The notes: generated by a model from the sequence alone, not told the origin. Shown: positions 22,448-34,254, counted from the first letter of the stretch. The stretch: 64,000 nt of DNA from Isoetes taiwanensis (GCA_021234155.1 JAJEKV010000292.1:62001-126000); one strand, 5' to 3'. Translations and numbers: made by a program.

Positions 22448-24010
22448 TCATTTCATTACGAATGCATCTGCAAATAGCTGAAGGTTAATGCTGGAGGAAC
22501 CGCCGGGAAGGGCAGCTGCAATCCCCATTTCTCTGATTTCTCGAATTCTGTTGAGGCATTCTCTGCCTTCCTCGCATTCCATCAGCCTCAAAACACCACT
22601 CTTCACATCTTCGGCACTCACCAATCCGTCTTCATCTCTGATAGCGCCTCTAAAATCCAACCCAATCTTCCACTCCTCCACAATCAATTTACAGTTCAAA
22701 TTCTGCTCGCCCAAAAGGGGCCATGCAAGCACTGGAACTCCGGCGCAGGCACTTTCTAGGGTCGAGTTCCATCTGCAGTGGCTAAGAAATCCACCAACGG
22801 AGCGATGTTGGAGTACCTCGATCTGGGGTGCCCATTTTACCACAATGCCTTCTTCCTCGTTCAGCCCTTCAAAAATCCAGTCCGAATCTTCTTCCTCCCC
22901 TGTCAGGGTCGGCCTCTGTATCCACAAAAATGGAACCTTGCTATCCATTACCCCTTTCGCAATATTTCTCAGCTGCTCTTTTCCCAGCACTGATACGCTT
23001 CCAAACGACACATACAGCACCGAGCCTTCTGCCTGCTTATCAAGCCAATCCATGCACGATCTGTCCTCCACTGTTAACCCAATTTCATTCTTCCCCTGCA
23101 TTTTATTAAAAACCTCGTAGTGATGCATTGGAGATACAGGCAAGTAATTGGGTAACATTTTCCGCATTGCTGCTACTGCTTTGGGCTCTAGTTCTTCGAA
23201 AGAATTTACCAAATTCCAATCTCCTTCTCTGGCTTTGCACTTGCAGAAGTATTCTACAGAAAGGCAATCTTCGTGCACTATCATAGGGATCTCGTTTTGC
23301 ATCAAAATCATATCGCTTGAAACCGCAATTGGGATGGTGCTACTTGCACTTGGATCTGCAGCAAAAAAAACCCAAATTAAAACCAAACTGCTCTGTAGTG
23401 GATTGGAATACTGGCTTCCTTTGATTGTAAATTAGCTCGCTACTAAAATAAAAACTGAGATATGTTTTTCACCTTTAATGGGGATCAATCCTTGAGCCCT
23501 CAGCTCCTCCAAGTTCTGAAATACAAGATGAGTGATGGCATTTGAAGGAAAAAACGTCGCCATATCTAAGCCAAATCTATCTGCAACCTGAGAAGACCAA
23601 TACACAAAGAAGTCAGAAATTATACATGCCACAGAGCAAGGATTTTTCCCCAGTTCTTGCTCCACAAGATTTTCGAAGGGTTTTCTCAGACTATCCACAC
23701 TGGCCATCATGAGCTCAACACCTTTCATTCCAGCAAGCTTTTTGGTTTCTTCATGAGAAAATCCGGCAAGCCCAACAAGCTTAAAACTGGGATCTTGGTC
23801 CACAGATATTCCTGATTGCTTGGCAGTGTCCAACAATCTTTCATGGTTGCCTTGAGTGTTGACAAAAGTAATGGAAAATCCCATTTTTCTGAGAATTTTG
23901 GACAACCGCATTAGAGGATTTATGTGGCCATCTGCAGGAAATGGCAAGACGATAACATGAGGCCTTCTTTGAGCAGATGCCATAGCCAAAATTTCAGTCT
24001 GTTGTTCCAT
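22448..24010 (-). CDS. Family-1 UDP-glycosyltransferase, two exons
   Basis: Transfers a sugar from a UDP-sugar to a small acceptor in the cytosol; the acceptor is unknown. Exon 1 is 24010-23473 and exon 2 is 23355-22448, with a 117-bp phase-1 GT-AG intron; the splice gives 481 residues, normal for the family. His29 in PADGHINP is the usual catalytic His and ISDFF carries the partner Asp region. The 44-residue PSPG donor-sugar box spans 354-397 (WAPQIEVL to LLGEQ). Its HCGW motif reads HCRW (Arg374), a one-base change (GGA to AGA) near the phosphate-binding residues that may reduce activity. The N-terminus resembles UGT83/85-type enzymes, but I cannot fix the subfamily. An inner Met (23983) is an alternative start. 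No intact tandem paralogue remains nearby. Confidence 0.9.
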
Positions 24011-24059
24011 TCTCAATTTCTGTTTAACTGCACAAATGCAGTAAACAAAGTCCCTTTGC

Positions 24060-24232
24060 TGTGGAAATTTGCACAAAAGCATTCGAGGATTTATGTGGCA
24101 ATGTAGAGGAAATGGCAAGACTATGACATGAGGCCTTCTATGAGCAGCCCTTGAGTGTTCTTTAAGTCTTTTGTCTTTTGTTCTTGGCTTCACCAATAGA
24201 TCAGCAATTTTTAAATTGGACCAGACAAACAA
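24060..24232 (-). other. In-frame partial duplication of the UGT N-terminus
   Basis: Immediately upstream of the UGT start, and in the same open frame, lies a second copy of the first coding stretch: RRPHVIVLPFP followed by a worn LHCHINPRM. About 24070-24146 aligns with 23905-23978. The open frame runs from 24232 to the intron, so a start at 24232 would add 74 residues. The family does not have such an extension, so I take it as a local tandem duplication, also present in the second duplicate at 29260-29390. Confidence 0.75.
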
Positions 24233-24460
24233 AAGGGCTTACAAGGTTTAGCAAAGCCCATTCTCACTTTTTCTTTAGTGCACTATGGATGCTGGCATGT
24301 ACAGAACTACTATTAATAAAAAATAAATGTTGATGTTTGAGGAGACCTACCAGTTGCAATTCAAGATCTAATTGTGTCAAGCAATACCATAACACCGAGG
24401 CCTAATTTGAGCAATGCCATAACCAAACTTCAATATGTTGTTGGCATAACGTTTTTGTTT

Positions 24461-24560
24461 AATGCACTTAGATGGCTACTTGCATAGAGAACTTCTATTA
24501 ATATAGAATGAATGCACTTAGATGGCTACTTGCATAGAGAACTTCTATTAATATAGAATG
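24461..24560. repeat. Perfect 50-bp tandem duplication
   Basis: 24461-24510 and 24511-24560 are identical. The other segmental copy (about 29883-29935) has a single unit, so this arose after the segmental duplication. Confidence 0.9.
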
Positions 24561-25282
24561 AATGCTGATGTTTGCAATTTTGGATCTATTCCGGCCAGTT
24601 TCAAGAACAAAAATCTTATGATAATGATGCACATGCTCATGCTCCACGCGCTTCAATAAAATATTGTTTGGGGGTGCCAACTCACGTCTCATTTCAAGTG
24701 TCATGGTTGGTGCAAATATAAATGACATTGGGCACATGTGTTCTCTCCACCTACCAAAAAAAAGTTATAACACTTGAATGATTGTCCAAAGCATGACTAG
24801 ACACATGGTGTTCATTCCATCCTTCACTTCTCTCCCCATCGCCCTCCTACCCTCTTGCCTTCTCTCTCCATCGCCCTCTTACCCTCTTGCCCTCTTGCCC
24901 TCTTACCCTCTTGCCTTCTCTCTCAGGGGTTTGCCATCTTGCTCTCACTAGGGTTTTGCCCACACACCCCAATTTTTTTCAGCCCTCTATCCCAAATAGT
25001 TGCAAAACGGAAGTAAATCCCCGTTTCGAATTCTAAGCATCCATAACGCGCTTCATGCAACTGTCCTGCTTTGTCCTAATCTTTGTTTGTCCTAAGAAGT
25101 TGCACCAAGGGCATTTTAGATTCCCCATTTTGGATGTTAAGCACCCAAAACGCTTTATGCCAACCGCTTGCCCTAATTTTTGTGCCCTAATTTATGTTTT
25201 CTCGAAAAGCTGCGCTAAGGACATTTTGGAGTCCTTGTTTTGGATTCTAAGCATACAAAGTGCGCTTCGCGCAACCCCCTTT

Positions 25283-26757
25283 ATTTTTATATTTTTGAGG
25301 GTAAGAGTACGTATTAATATATAAAAGATTTACATAGGACATCCCCAAGTGCGATTGATAGAAAGAATTGTCACAGGTGGGTATTACTCATAAGTGTCAA
25401 GGGTTGTGCTAAGAAGTTGCCACACCAGTCTTCCCTAGCCCTAGATTACTAAAGGGCTAACCGTCTTCATCCAGACTTAGGTACTATATGGTGCTAGTAG
25501 CCAGATCTAGGCAACAAGACCTTGGGAGATGGCCCCCCTGAAGATGAAGATCCAACTTCTATTCCTGCACACTGTTTAAGTCCACTCCCAGTGACATTTG
25601 AGAAATAAATAGAATCCCCTTATATTGTCAATTCTATCCATGTCCTTGTTGTAATTACGGCCAAACTTCTTATGGTGGGTGAGGGCCATGAGGGCTACCT
25701 CCGCATTGAAGGTGCCCTTAATCCTTGTTACTGAAATAGGCAATCCTTCAAGAGCTACACTGCATTGATGCTTCCAAATGCACCATAATGATATATTAGT
25801 TAAAGTGAGTTGGATAATGTCTGCACCTATACTGGCTAGAATGGCTGGCCATGACAGCTCACATATCTGTAGCGCAATGATTGGACAAACCCATCTCTAG
25901 AAGTCTCCTATGATCGGACAAAAGAAAAGGTGATCCATTGTCTCTGAGGCTCCACACCCAAGAGGGCAGAGATCGTGTTAAATAACTCCCTTATTCATCA
26001 ACCATGTCATAGTGTAAATGCCTTCTTGTAGACTGATCCTGCGAAAGGATTGTATCTTTATAGAGCATAAGGAGGACCAAGAATTGGTCAGTAGATCTTT
26101 GGTCTTTGCTTGGTCTAATCCCAACCTGTCTGCAGCCCTGAATGGGGCATTAGCAGTCCATACAACTTCCTAACTTTATACTCTGCCCCATCCCCACACA
26201 ACCATCTATCCTCTTCCCCTACAATACCAGAAAGAACATTGAAATTCACTATAATCTTCCTAAAGATCTTCCTATCACCTTCCCCAACCCCTGGAACTAG
26301 AGCTTTAAATCTTGTCCATGTAATCCATCTATCATTTTCCTGCAACTGCTCAACCTTACAAACTCCAGCGGCACGCAATTTAGTGAACATTCGAAGGTGT
26401 ATAAGCGCAATAGGGAGTGCATTCCTCTCCTAAATCCTAATATTCCAAAATGTACTCAGTTCCACTGCCTCCCATTGAGCATCTGCTGGAATTAAAGAGA
26501 TTCTGCACATCCTGCCAAGCTTCTAGTACTTTCCTCATTATTGGGGAGATACCTCGACCCATTGAAAATTTATGAAAATAGGAGCCAACCTCATCTCTAG
26601 GAGTCGAAGGTTTCCCCTTTATCTCCCCCTGTTTAGAATCATGGCTAAAACGGGAAGGAGGTGCAGGAGTTAGAATTGCAGGATATGTTATCGACCCCGC
26701 TATATGTGACGATGTTATTCTTCTATCTAAAACAAAGATCAGGTTTACAAAGAACAA
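25283..26757 (-). mobile_element. LINE ORF2 C-terminal region and 3' end (copy A)
   Basis: Minus-strand frames give the post-RT region of a plant L1-type LINE. EVGSYFHKFSMGRG (about 26570-26610) and DRWITWTRF (about 26310-26335) come first. FRRISLQEGIYTMTWL and the zf-RVT-type cysteines around CPLGCG and LFFC follow (about 25905-26050). The 3' end is A-rich near 25283-25300, reading GTACTCTTACCCTCAAAAAT on the minus strand. A stop interrupts the zf-RVT part. Its upstream half continues at 27985-28170, separated by a later insertion. Confidence 0.75.
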
Positions 26758-27984
26758 TTAAACGCTCTCGAAGTTTTTTTTTGCATATCCATGCATGCGT
26801 GTGAACAAAGGAAAAACCAAAGTGATGGTTATAGGTAGAAGAGAAAATTTAGATATGATGTATGAAGGAGAGACTTTGGAACAAACTCGTACATACAAGT
26901 ATTTGGGGATTGAGGTGACAGATGGATACAAATGGAATGTAGGGGTAGAAAGAAGAATAGTAGGTGGCATGCGTGGGCTTTTTACGATTACTATAAGCAT
27001 ATGCGTGGAATAACCATGTGGACAAGTGGAGTTTGAGGAAGGCGATGTTCAAAACATTGGTGCAACCAGTTTTGCTCTATGGGTGCCAAGTGTGGGGGCC
27101 CGCCTATCAAAGAAAATGTGGGACAAGGTTGAGAATGTTCAAAAAACGTTTCCTTCTCGATTGAATTGGGGGTCAAAGCCCAAACACCATATGCAATGCT
27201 CTTAGCGGAAGTTGGCTTCCTTCCTCTTGAAGGAGAATCACTTTATTTAACCCTTTCTTACAGGCAGGGAGGAAATTAAATGATACTAGAATAACATCTC
27301 AAGCGCTAGTAGAATCTCGATTACAAGAGCATTGGGATGGTATCAAACAAGTTTGTGAGTGGGCAAGCAATTGGGGATTGACATTCATGATATGCCGAAT
27401 CGAATCTTGGAATTCGATGCTTAGTACATGATAACATGCTCGAGAGACTGTGGGAAAAATCAGGAGTGAAAATGGACTTCTACAAACGTGAGATCAATCC
27501 AATGTTGGTATATGCTGAACAGGGGTATTTAAATGCAAGCCTTAGCACCAGAAAGAGAAATTTGATATCGGAAGCAAGACTTAGTAGCCATAAGTTGGAA
27601 ATTGAAGCGGGTCGCTTTCATGATATTCAGAGACAACCGTCTCTGTTCTTGTTGTAGAAGAGCTCTTGTGGAAGACGAACAACATGCTTTTTAGAATGCG
27701 TGGAGTTCTCTTATTTGCGGGACCAACATGGAATTATGGTATCTAGTATACATGATCTCCTAAACTTAGATGCTGTAGTTCTTGCACGGTATCTAGATGA
27801 TTGGTGGAAACTGCGCAAGGAGTTATTGGAGCTGAATGAGTTGGTAGATAACTTCGAGGCCAATGGCCTTGTTTGATGTATATATATTTTTATATAGCTT
27901 TGTATGTAACATGGCCGCCTATGGACCTGAGGGTCTAACCCGGCGAGAGAATAATACATTTACATTTACATTTACATTCACATT
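26758..27984 (+). mobile_element. Nested LINE fragment, opposite strand
   Basis: The plus strand encodes the C-terminal part of a different LINE ORF2: KTKVMVIGRREN, TYKYLGIEV and ERRIVGGMRGLF (about 26810-26980), then QPVLLYGCQVWG-like and AEVGFLPLEGE-like segments in changing frames, and ARLSSHKLEIEAGRF (about 27575-27620). It ends in an ACATTT repeat tail (about 27955-27984), the expected 3' signature. It interrupts the minus-strand LINE and is absent from copy B, so it inserted after the segmental duplication. It is 5' truncated and frameshifted. Confidence 0.75.
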
Positions 27985-28170
27985 TACAAAGGGAATAGTT
28001 GGAGATGCATCCTCCTGAATAGCCCTCCATACAAATTTAGTTGCCAGAACCTTCCCTTGGACCATTGGGTCTTTACATCCCAATCCTCCATCCTTCCTAT
28101 CTCGGCACATTTCTGACCACACAACCCCAGTTATCCCCCCCCCCGCCCCCAAGGATGAATTTATGAATAA
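27985..28170 (-). mobile_element. Upstream half of the interrupted LINE (copy A)
   Basis: Minus-strand frame with VVWSEMCRDRKDGGLGCKD (about 28070-28125) and KFVWRAI, the conserved W...C...GGLG..D segment downstream of LINE reverse transcriptase. It matches 30985-31175 and belongs to the LINE at 25283-26757. Confidence 0.75.
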
Positions 28171-28189
28171 TTACCAACAACTGGTGAAC

Positions 28190-28895
28190 ATATTGTTGTA
28201 GTGAATTAAATTGATTTCTTTATTTAGTAAGTGGTAGTCTATTTTTTTAGAAAGGTATGAATGTTGTAGGGGTATTGATATTAAATGTGTAAGCTTACAA
28301 TTTATAGAGACATGTAATAATGGGGGGTAAGATGGAGTATTTTTAGTGTGGTCTTATTTCGAGTTTGGTCACCGTGATATCTAGAATAGGTTGTAAGCAC
28401 TTAATAGCTAAATATTTAAAAGAAATGGAGCAAATAATTGTAGCTAGGAATTATTTCGAATGTTAACATTATTTAACTTGTGTAGTTTAGTGGGAATGTA
28501 CATTAGTTGGCAAATAGGTGGGCGATTCTTGCTATTGTGAAACGAAAAATTGGTTGTTATTGTTAAATAATTGCAACGATACGGATAGAACCCGGTGAGA
28601 TTGAAACTAGTAGTAATATTGCATTAAATGCATTATTTCTATAAACAGTGCAGGTTTCCCATGAACATGCAATCGATGGGAAAGATGCAGACAATACTCA
28701 CGAAATCAAATCCACACAGACAAGGAAAAAACGTCACACTTGGTCCCAAAAGAACACTCAGATAATGTCGAATTGTTCAGCCCGGTTAGTGTTGCCAACG
28801 GTATCAAGAATGACCACTGCATCATTTAGTCGGGCTAGTTTCTCTTGGAATTGCGGGGCCTCCCCGTTCTAGCATCTTGAAATCTTCTATCATCT
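28190..28895. other. Spacer between the segmental duplicates
   Basis: AT-rich, with one open plus-strand frame (28648-28872) that has no recognisable domain. Nothing else is supported. Confidence 0.45.
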
Positions 28896-29180
28896 CCTTT
28901 CATTCCAACAAGCTTTTTGGTTTCTCGTGAGAGAATCCGGCAAGCCCAACAAGCTTAAAGCGGGATCTTGGTCTTTTGGATGTTCTGATTGCTTGGCTGT
29001 CCAGCAGTCTTTCATGGTTGCCTTGAGTGTTGACAAAAGTAATGGAAAATCCCATTTTGTGAGGATTTTGGACAACCGCGATTAGAGGATTTATGTGGCC
29101 ATCTGCAGGAAATGGCAAGACGATAACATGAGGCCTTCTTTGAGCAGATGCCATAGCCAAAATTTCAGTCTGTTATTCCA
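28896..29180 (-). pseudogene. UGT 5' fragment (pseudogene)
   Basis: Corresponds to the first 90 or so codons of the glycosyltransferase at 22448-24010, including RRPHVIVLPFP and ADGHINPL. A shift after HINPLI scrambles about ten residues, and another occurs in the region after GNHERLLD. The sequence stops matching at 28896. The rest of the enzyme, including the donor-sugar box, is absent. It is a truncated duplicate, not a gene. Confidence 0.88.
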
Positions 29181-29239
29181 TGCTCAATTTTTGTTTAACT
29201 GCACAAATGCACTAAACAAAGTCCCTTTGTTGTAGGAAT

Positions 29240-29390
29240 TTGCACAATATGTGCAATCTGCAGGAAATGGCAAGACTATGACATGAGGCCTTCTATGAGC
29301 AGCTCTTGAGTGTTCTTTAAGTCTTTTGTCTTTTGTTCTTGGCTTCACCAACAGATCAGCAATTTTTAATTTGGACCAGACAAACAAAAG
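29240..29390 (-). pseudogene. Copy of the upstream UGT N-terminal duplication
   Basis: Matches 24060-24232: the same AHRRPHVIVLPFP stretch preceded by KIADLLVKPRTKDKRLKEHS. The small N-terminal duplication therefore predates the segmental duplication. Confidence 0.8.
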
Positions 29391-30624
29391 GGCTTAGCAC
29401 AAGGTTTAGCAAAGCCCATTCTCAGTTTTTCTTTAGTGCAATGCTTAATATTCTTGTCATTTTCCTTTTTTATGTATCTGATTTGGGCTGGCAGCAAACG
29501 ATATGGGGTTTTTTAGGGATATGCTCATTGGGATATGCTCATTATGTTGTTGCTTGGACCTCCAATCATCTCGGCAATTATTTTTATTGCATCGGTACAT
29601 GTACTGGCATGTATAGAACTACTATTAATAAATAATAAATGTCCATGTCATGGGGAACATCCGTCAGGTGTTCTGGGGGATCATAAAGTTGTTGCATCTC
29701 GCTCCCACCGCAACACCGTGATGTTCCGTAGGGTCGTGGCCGGGCTTTGAAATAGAGGAACCTGAGACCTGGGGTTGCAATTCAAGATCTAATTGTGTCA
29801 AGCAATACCATAACACGAGGCCTTATTTGAGGAGGTTGCCATAACCAAACTTCAATATGTTGTGGGTATAACGTTTTTTGTTTAATGCACTTAGATGGCT
29901 ACTTGCATAGAGAACTTCTATTAATATAGAATGAATTCTGATGTTTGCAATTTTGGATCTATTCTGGCCATTTTCAAGAACAAAAATTTTATGATAATGG
30001 CATGGCACATGCTCATGCTCCACGCGCTTCAATAAAATATTGTTTGGGGGTGCCATCTCACGTCTCATTTCAAGTGTCATGATTGGTGCAAATATAAATG
30101 ACATTGGACACATGTGTTCATTCTCTCCACCTACCAAAAAAATTATAACACTTGAATGATTGTCCAAAGTATGACTAGACACATGGTGTTCATTCCATCC
30201 TTCACTTCTCTCCCCATCGCCCTCCTACCCTCTTGCCTTCTCTCCCCATCGGCCTCTTACCCTCTTGCCTTCTCTCTCTAGGGTTTGCCATCTTGCTCTC
30301 ACTAGGGTTTTGCCCACACACCCCAATTTTTCAGCCCTCTATCCCAAATAGTTGCAAAATGGAAGTAAATCCCAGTTCGAATTTAAGCATCCATAACGCT
30401 TCATGCAACTTTCCTGCTTTGTCCTAATCTTTGTTTGTCCTAAGAAGTTGCACCAAGGGCATTTTAGATTCCCCATTTTGGATGTTAAGTACCCAAAATG
30501 CGCTTTGCGCAACTGCTTTATGTTTTCCTGAAAAAGCTGCGCTAAATTTTGGAGTCCTTGTTTTGGATTCTAATGGAGTCCTTGTTTTGGATTCTAAGCA
30601 TAAAAATGCGCTTCGCGCAACCCC

Positions 30625-31190
30625 CTTTATTTTTATTTTTTTTGAGGGTAAGAGTATGTTATAATATATAAAATCTTGTCCATGTAATCCATCTATCATT
30701 TTTTCGCAACTGCTCAACCTTACAAACTCCAGCGGCACGCAATTTAGTGAACACTCGAAGGTGTATAAGCGCAAGAGGGAGTGCATTCCTGTCCCAAATC
30801 CTAATATTCCAAAATATACTCAGTTCCACCGCCTTCCATTGAGCATCTGCTGGACTAAAGAGATTCTGCACATCCTGCCAAGCTTCTAGTACTTTCCTCA
30901 TTATTGGGGAGATACCTCGACCCATTGAAAATTTGTGAAAATAGGAGCCAACCTCATCTCTAAGCATGTTTAAGCCAATATCTTACAAAGGGAATAGTTG
31001 GAGATGCATCCTCCTGAATAGCCCTCCATACAAATTTGGCTGACAGAACCTTCCCTTGGACCATTGGGTCTTTACATCCCACTCCCCCATCCTTCCTATC
31101 TCGCACATTTCTGACCACACAACCCCAGTTATCTCCCCTCCAAGGATGAATTTATGAATAATTACCAACAATTGGTCGTGATCAGCTAAT
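30625..31190 (-). mobile_element. LINE fragment (copy B)
   Basis: Minus-strand frame continuous over 103 codons (30659-30967) with EVGSYFHKFSMGRG, AVELSIFWNIRIWDRNALP and DRWITWTRF, preceded by the GGLG-type segment at 30985-31175. It joins directly to the A-rich 3' end at 30625-30660, so about 980 bp of zf-RVT region is deleted compared with copy A. Confidence 0.72.
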
Positions 31191-31230
31191 TGCCCCGATG
31201 AACTACTTGTATGTATATATGTATGTGTAT

Positions 31231-31310
31231 ATATGTAGATAGATAGATAGATTTTTAACGTCCAAGAAGACCAAATTGGCCATGGGACCAGGGGCATGGA
31301 AGCATATAGA
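31231..31310 (-). mobile_element. CTAT-tailed retroelement 3' end, copy 2
   Basis: On the minus strand, CCATGGCCAATTTGGTCTTC and then GGACGTTAAAAAT precede an ATAG/CTAT microsatellite at 31235-31251. It aligns over about 50 bp with 54295-54360 and shares the terminal motif with 5050-5090. Confidence 0.55.
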
Positions 31311-31486
31311 AAAAGACAATGCTAATGCTAATGGCAATTTTATGCTACTTAAATTCTCTAGACATAGCCAGTTTAAGAATTGGAAGGCCATTGATTTAGA
31401 ATGATTGATGCGCCTCCCCTAAACATTGCCCATTTCTTTTGCAGTTAGGCTGCCCTATCCTTGCATAGCTCCTCCTTGCGGTTACA

Positions 31487-31760
31487 CTATACTAAAAGAC
31501 TAGTCCCTTTGAGATGGTTACCATGCTGAAGAACATGTAGGCGGTTGAGTGCATTATGAAACCGAACCAAAAGATGTCGAGGACGATCAGGTCTTAACAC
31601 TCCCATCCTAGCAGCAGAGACAACTCCAGCAACCTTCACATGCATGATGTTGGTGAAGAAATGCAAAGCCTTATCCATAGTTGAATGAGCATCAGCATCT
31701 GCCTCTGCAATCTCCAAAATACGCAAGATCAAGGTACTAGGAGCAGCAGGTATTGAGATA
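31487..31760 (-). pseudogene. LINE ORF1-like fragment
   Basis: The 81-codon minus-strand frame contains VAGVVSAARMGVLRPDRPRH, then LLVRFHNALNRLHVL and LKGTSLLV. The pattern R-x-G ... P-R-x-L-L-V-x-F ... R-x-x-V-L ... L-K-G-T-x-I/L-x-V is that of the RNA-binding C-terminal half of plant LINE ORF1 proteins. There is no zinc knuckle and no adjacent ORF2, so it is an isolated fragment. Confidence 0.55.
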
Positions 31761-31769
31761 GCATGCTCC

Positions 31770-33250
31770 TATTTGCTAGCTTGACATCGCGGGTCCTGGT
31801 CTACTATGGATTATAAGACATAATATATGGTAATTACTCTAATTTGGTTGGGAGATCCTGTCAAAATACTCCAGATATTATCTTGGAAATGTTTTTTTGT
31901 TATACTTCCTCATTTCTCAAGAAATAAAAAGTGAAAGATGGAATGAATGTGTGTGGCAAAGAGAGTCTCGTTTACTTTAAGCTCCAAAAATCTAGTTTTG
32001 CACAATTATATTTGGCCTATAAAAGAATATGTGTTGGCATATAAGAAATCTTCAATCCACTTTCTCTAGGCCACATGAATTGCATATTCATACCATATTG
32101 TTGCCATCATATGGAAACTAATTACCACATTGAACATATATGGAAACTAATTACCACATTGAACATTATATGTTTTGTTACCGCCATAAACTTCGTGATT
32201 AGCATAATAGAGTGAGAAACAGAATGCATCAAATAATGAACATGGACAAGAAAAAATTAGGTGCAAAACAAAGCAAAGACATCAAAGCAATGCTTAATTA
32301 ACAAGCTAAACCTAAATATAACTTCCGGCTTTATAGTACATGAACAAAGATAAACATATCATGTCGATATAGAAGTGGAATATTGATTTCTATACAAACC
32401 CGCCAACAAAAAAGTAAATAGACACGAGTATCTTTTGCTTTTTGCTAAGGCTTTGATAATTTGTTGTTCTATGTTATATGAGTAAAAAAAATTTTGGCAA
32501 TTAATGACAAAAAAACAATACTAACATTTTACCAGACAATCATAAACAAATGCTCTTGTAATATACAATCAATACGAACAAAATCATTAAACATTTCTTT
32601 CTTAACAACATGCAACCTAATAGCCATCTACTGGATACGATGCAAAAGACAATGACAAAACCTACGTAGGCCAGATGACATGGCCAAGTTCCAATTATGT
32701 CGTCAGCAAATGAAGCCGAACAAAAAAAATGTTACAGAACATTGCCAATTGGAAACCATTTAATGATTTTTTCAAAATCCAAATCCTTCATACAACCAAG
32801 AACAAGAAAAAGTAAATCGATTATAAAAAAGGAAATATTTCAACAATGACAAGCGACCACTATAGGCTATAACAAAGAAATAGCCAACCTGTCCAAATAA
32901 CAAAATAATGGCATCTTAAGAGATCACGCAAAATCTAATATAATAAAAAACTAAAGTATCTATAAACCAAGATCGCATTTGCACCTACAATAGCTTTGCT
33001 ATTAATTTCTTTGTCCAAAAAAATAGAATTAAAAAATAAAAAAAAAATTAAAATCACATTTCATTTGCCTACTACAAATGCATTTTCTATTTAATCATAG
33101 CCTAATGTTTATAAGTTGTTTCAATATAAAATGCATATTATGAATGTTATTTTAGCTAATAGTTTGCCTCCTACATGCTTTCCTAATGGCAAACTAAGTC
33201 CAAGCCTAAAACTGCTCAAGCTTCCTGTTTCGCCTTCTTGCTAGTTGTAC
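31770..33250. other. AT-rich DNA, nothing recognised
   Basis: Strongly AT-rich. A roughly 28-bp unit (ATATGGAAACTAATTACC...) is tandemly doubled at about 32109-32165. No coding region is supported. Confidence 0.5.
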
Positions 33251-33257
33251 TACTTCT

Positions 33258-33644
33258 TTGTTCTCTTGCAAAAAGTGGTTTTGTTATAATCGTTGTAAAA
33301 AAACAAATATGCAGGTGGACATTTTGAGGGTGCAGGAAAGTCCTTTAAATAAATCCTTGTCATTCGAGGATATAACCAAGCTCAGAAGGGACATCATTAA
33401 GCCTTTGGTGCCAAATGCTTTTGACAAAGCTTATGAATTTCAAGTATTGGACTTTTATGAAGGTCTTACTATTGATCTAGAACGTGTAAACAAATCTTTC
33501 TTGAGAAGGTGTGCACTTTTCAACTTCACACTGCACAATTCGCTTTATGATATCAAGTTTCAGCTCAAGGAGTTAAAAATATCATTGGCTCATGGATTAT
33601 CTCTAGCACATGACGAGATGAGTTATTTGAATAATACTTTGTGA
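33258..33644 (+). CDS. Hypothetical protein or exon
   Basis: An open frame of 128 codons stands out in otherwise stop-rich AT DNA. An inner ATG at 33309 gives about 112 residues. The sequence has an even amino-acid mix (SFEDITKLRRDIIKPLVPNA, FQVLDFYEGLTIDLERVNKS) that looks like a real folded protein rather than noise. ATGCAG just before GTGGACATT (33309-33316) could equally be a splice acceptor, making this a last exon ending at the TGA near 33642. I do not recognise the family and find no neighbouring exon. Confidence 0.45.
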   Translation: MFSCKKWFCYNRCKKTNMQVDILRVQESPLNKSLSFEDITKLRRDIIKPLVPNAFDKAYEFQVLDFYEGLTIDLERVNKSFLRRCALFNFTLHNSLYDIKFQLKELKISLAHGLSLAHDEMSYLNNTL

Positions 33645-33649
33645 TTTTA

Positions 33650-34254
33650 TTGTAAATTTTCTCAAATTTTATAATTTTTGTATGCTACAGAACTTAATAA
33701 CTTGTTTTTTCATGTTGTTAACTCTTTTTTAAACTAAAGAACAATGTTTAACTGCTTATGTTGAAAGGTGCTGTCCTAGTCCACCAAAAAGATTCTAGGA
33801 AATTGGACGGTTAACTAATTATTGTATTGATTAAAGAGGAGTCAACAAGTAGGTATTGGGACATGATATACCCTATTAAATTGTGAATAATAGCAGTTCA
33901 AGTGTGCTTGTGCCATTATTTGAATGCGTCATCTTGTTCTATCTCTCTAGCTCTTTATATCTTTCTTTTGGTGAAACTAATCTCATTTGGCAAATTTCTT
34001 AATGATTGTTTGCTATTTCGTGGAATGTAAGATGGATGGCTGGCTGATGTAGAAAGAGCAAAAAAACCACGACCAAAATTAGCACCTTGAGGTTTTCTTT
34101 TTTTCTTTTTTCTTTTTTTGGGTTGTCGAAAGGCAAACCTCCGGGTGATGAGCTAATGGAATATTATTTTGTATCTTTGGATGTGCCGATTTCATGGTGT
34201 AGATGATTGATTTCCTCAGCGCTGAAGTTTCTAGGTGCCTGGGTAGACTTAATA
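33650..34254. other. AT-rich DNA, nothing recognised
   Basis: AT-rich, with a T-rich run at 34092-34122. No feature is supported. Confidence 0.45.

Larger units (their letters stand above)
23721..28182. repeat. Segmental duplication, copy A
   Basis: Aligns with 28896-31175 in the same orientation. Shared parts in order: UGT 5' coding region, upstream AT-rich DNA, a pyrimidine-rich stretch (24830-24960 with 30200-30310), and a minus-strand LINE. Copy A is longer because it holds the nested LINE at about 26758-27984 and extra LINE sequence at 25330-26300. Confidence 0.85.
28896..31175. repeat. Segmental duplication, copy B
   Basis: Second copy of 23721-28182, without the nested LINE and without the LINE 3' zf-RVT segment. 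It has private insertions near 29440-29607 and 29645-29760. It begins inside UGT exon 1, so the downstream part of the gene was never copied or was lost. Confidence 0.85.

Noticed and set aside
22488-23120. Plus-strand frame of 210 codons opposite the glycosyltransferase
   Set aside because: Antisense shadow of exon 2; no domain, and the minus-strand gene has clear motifs and splicing.
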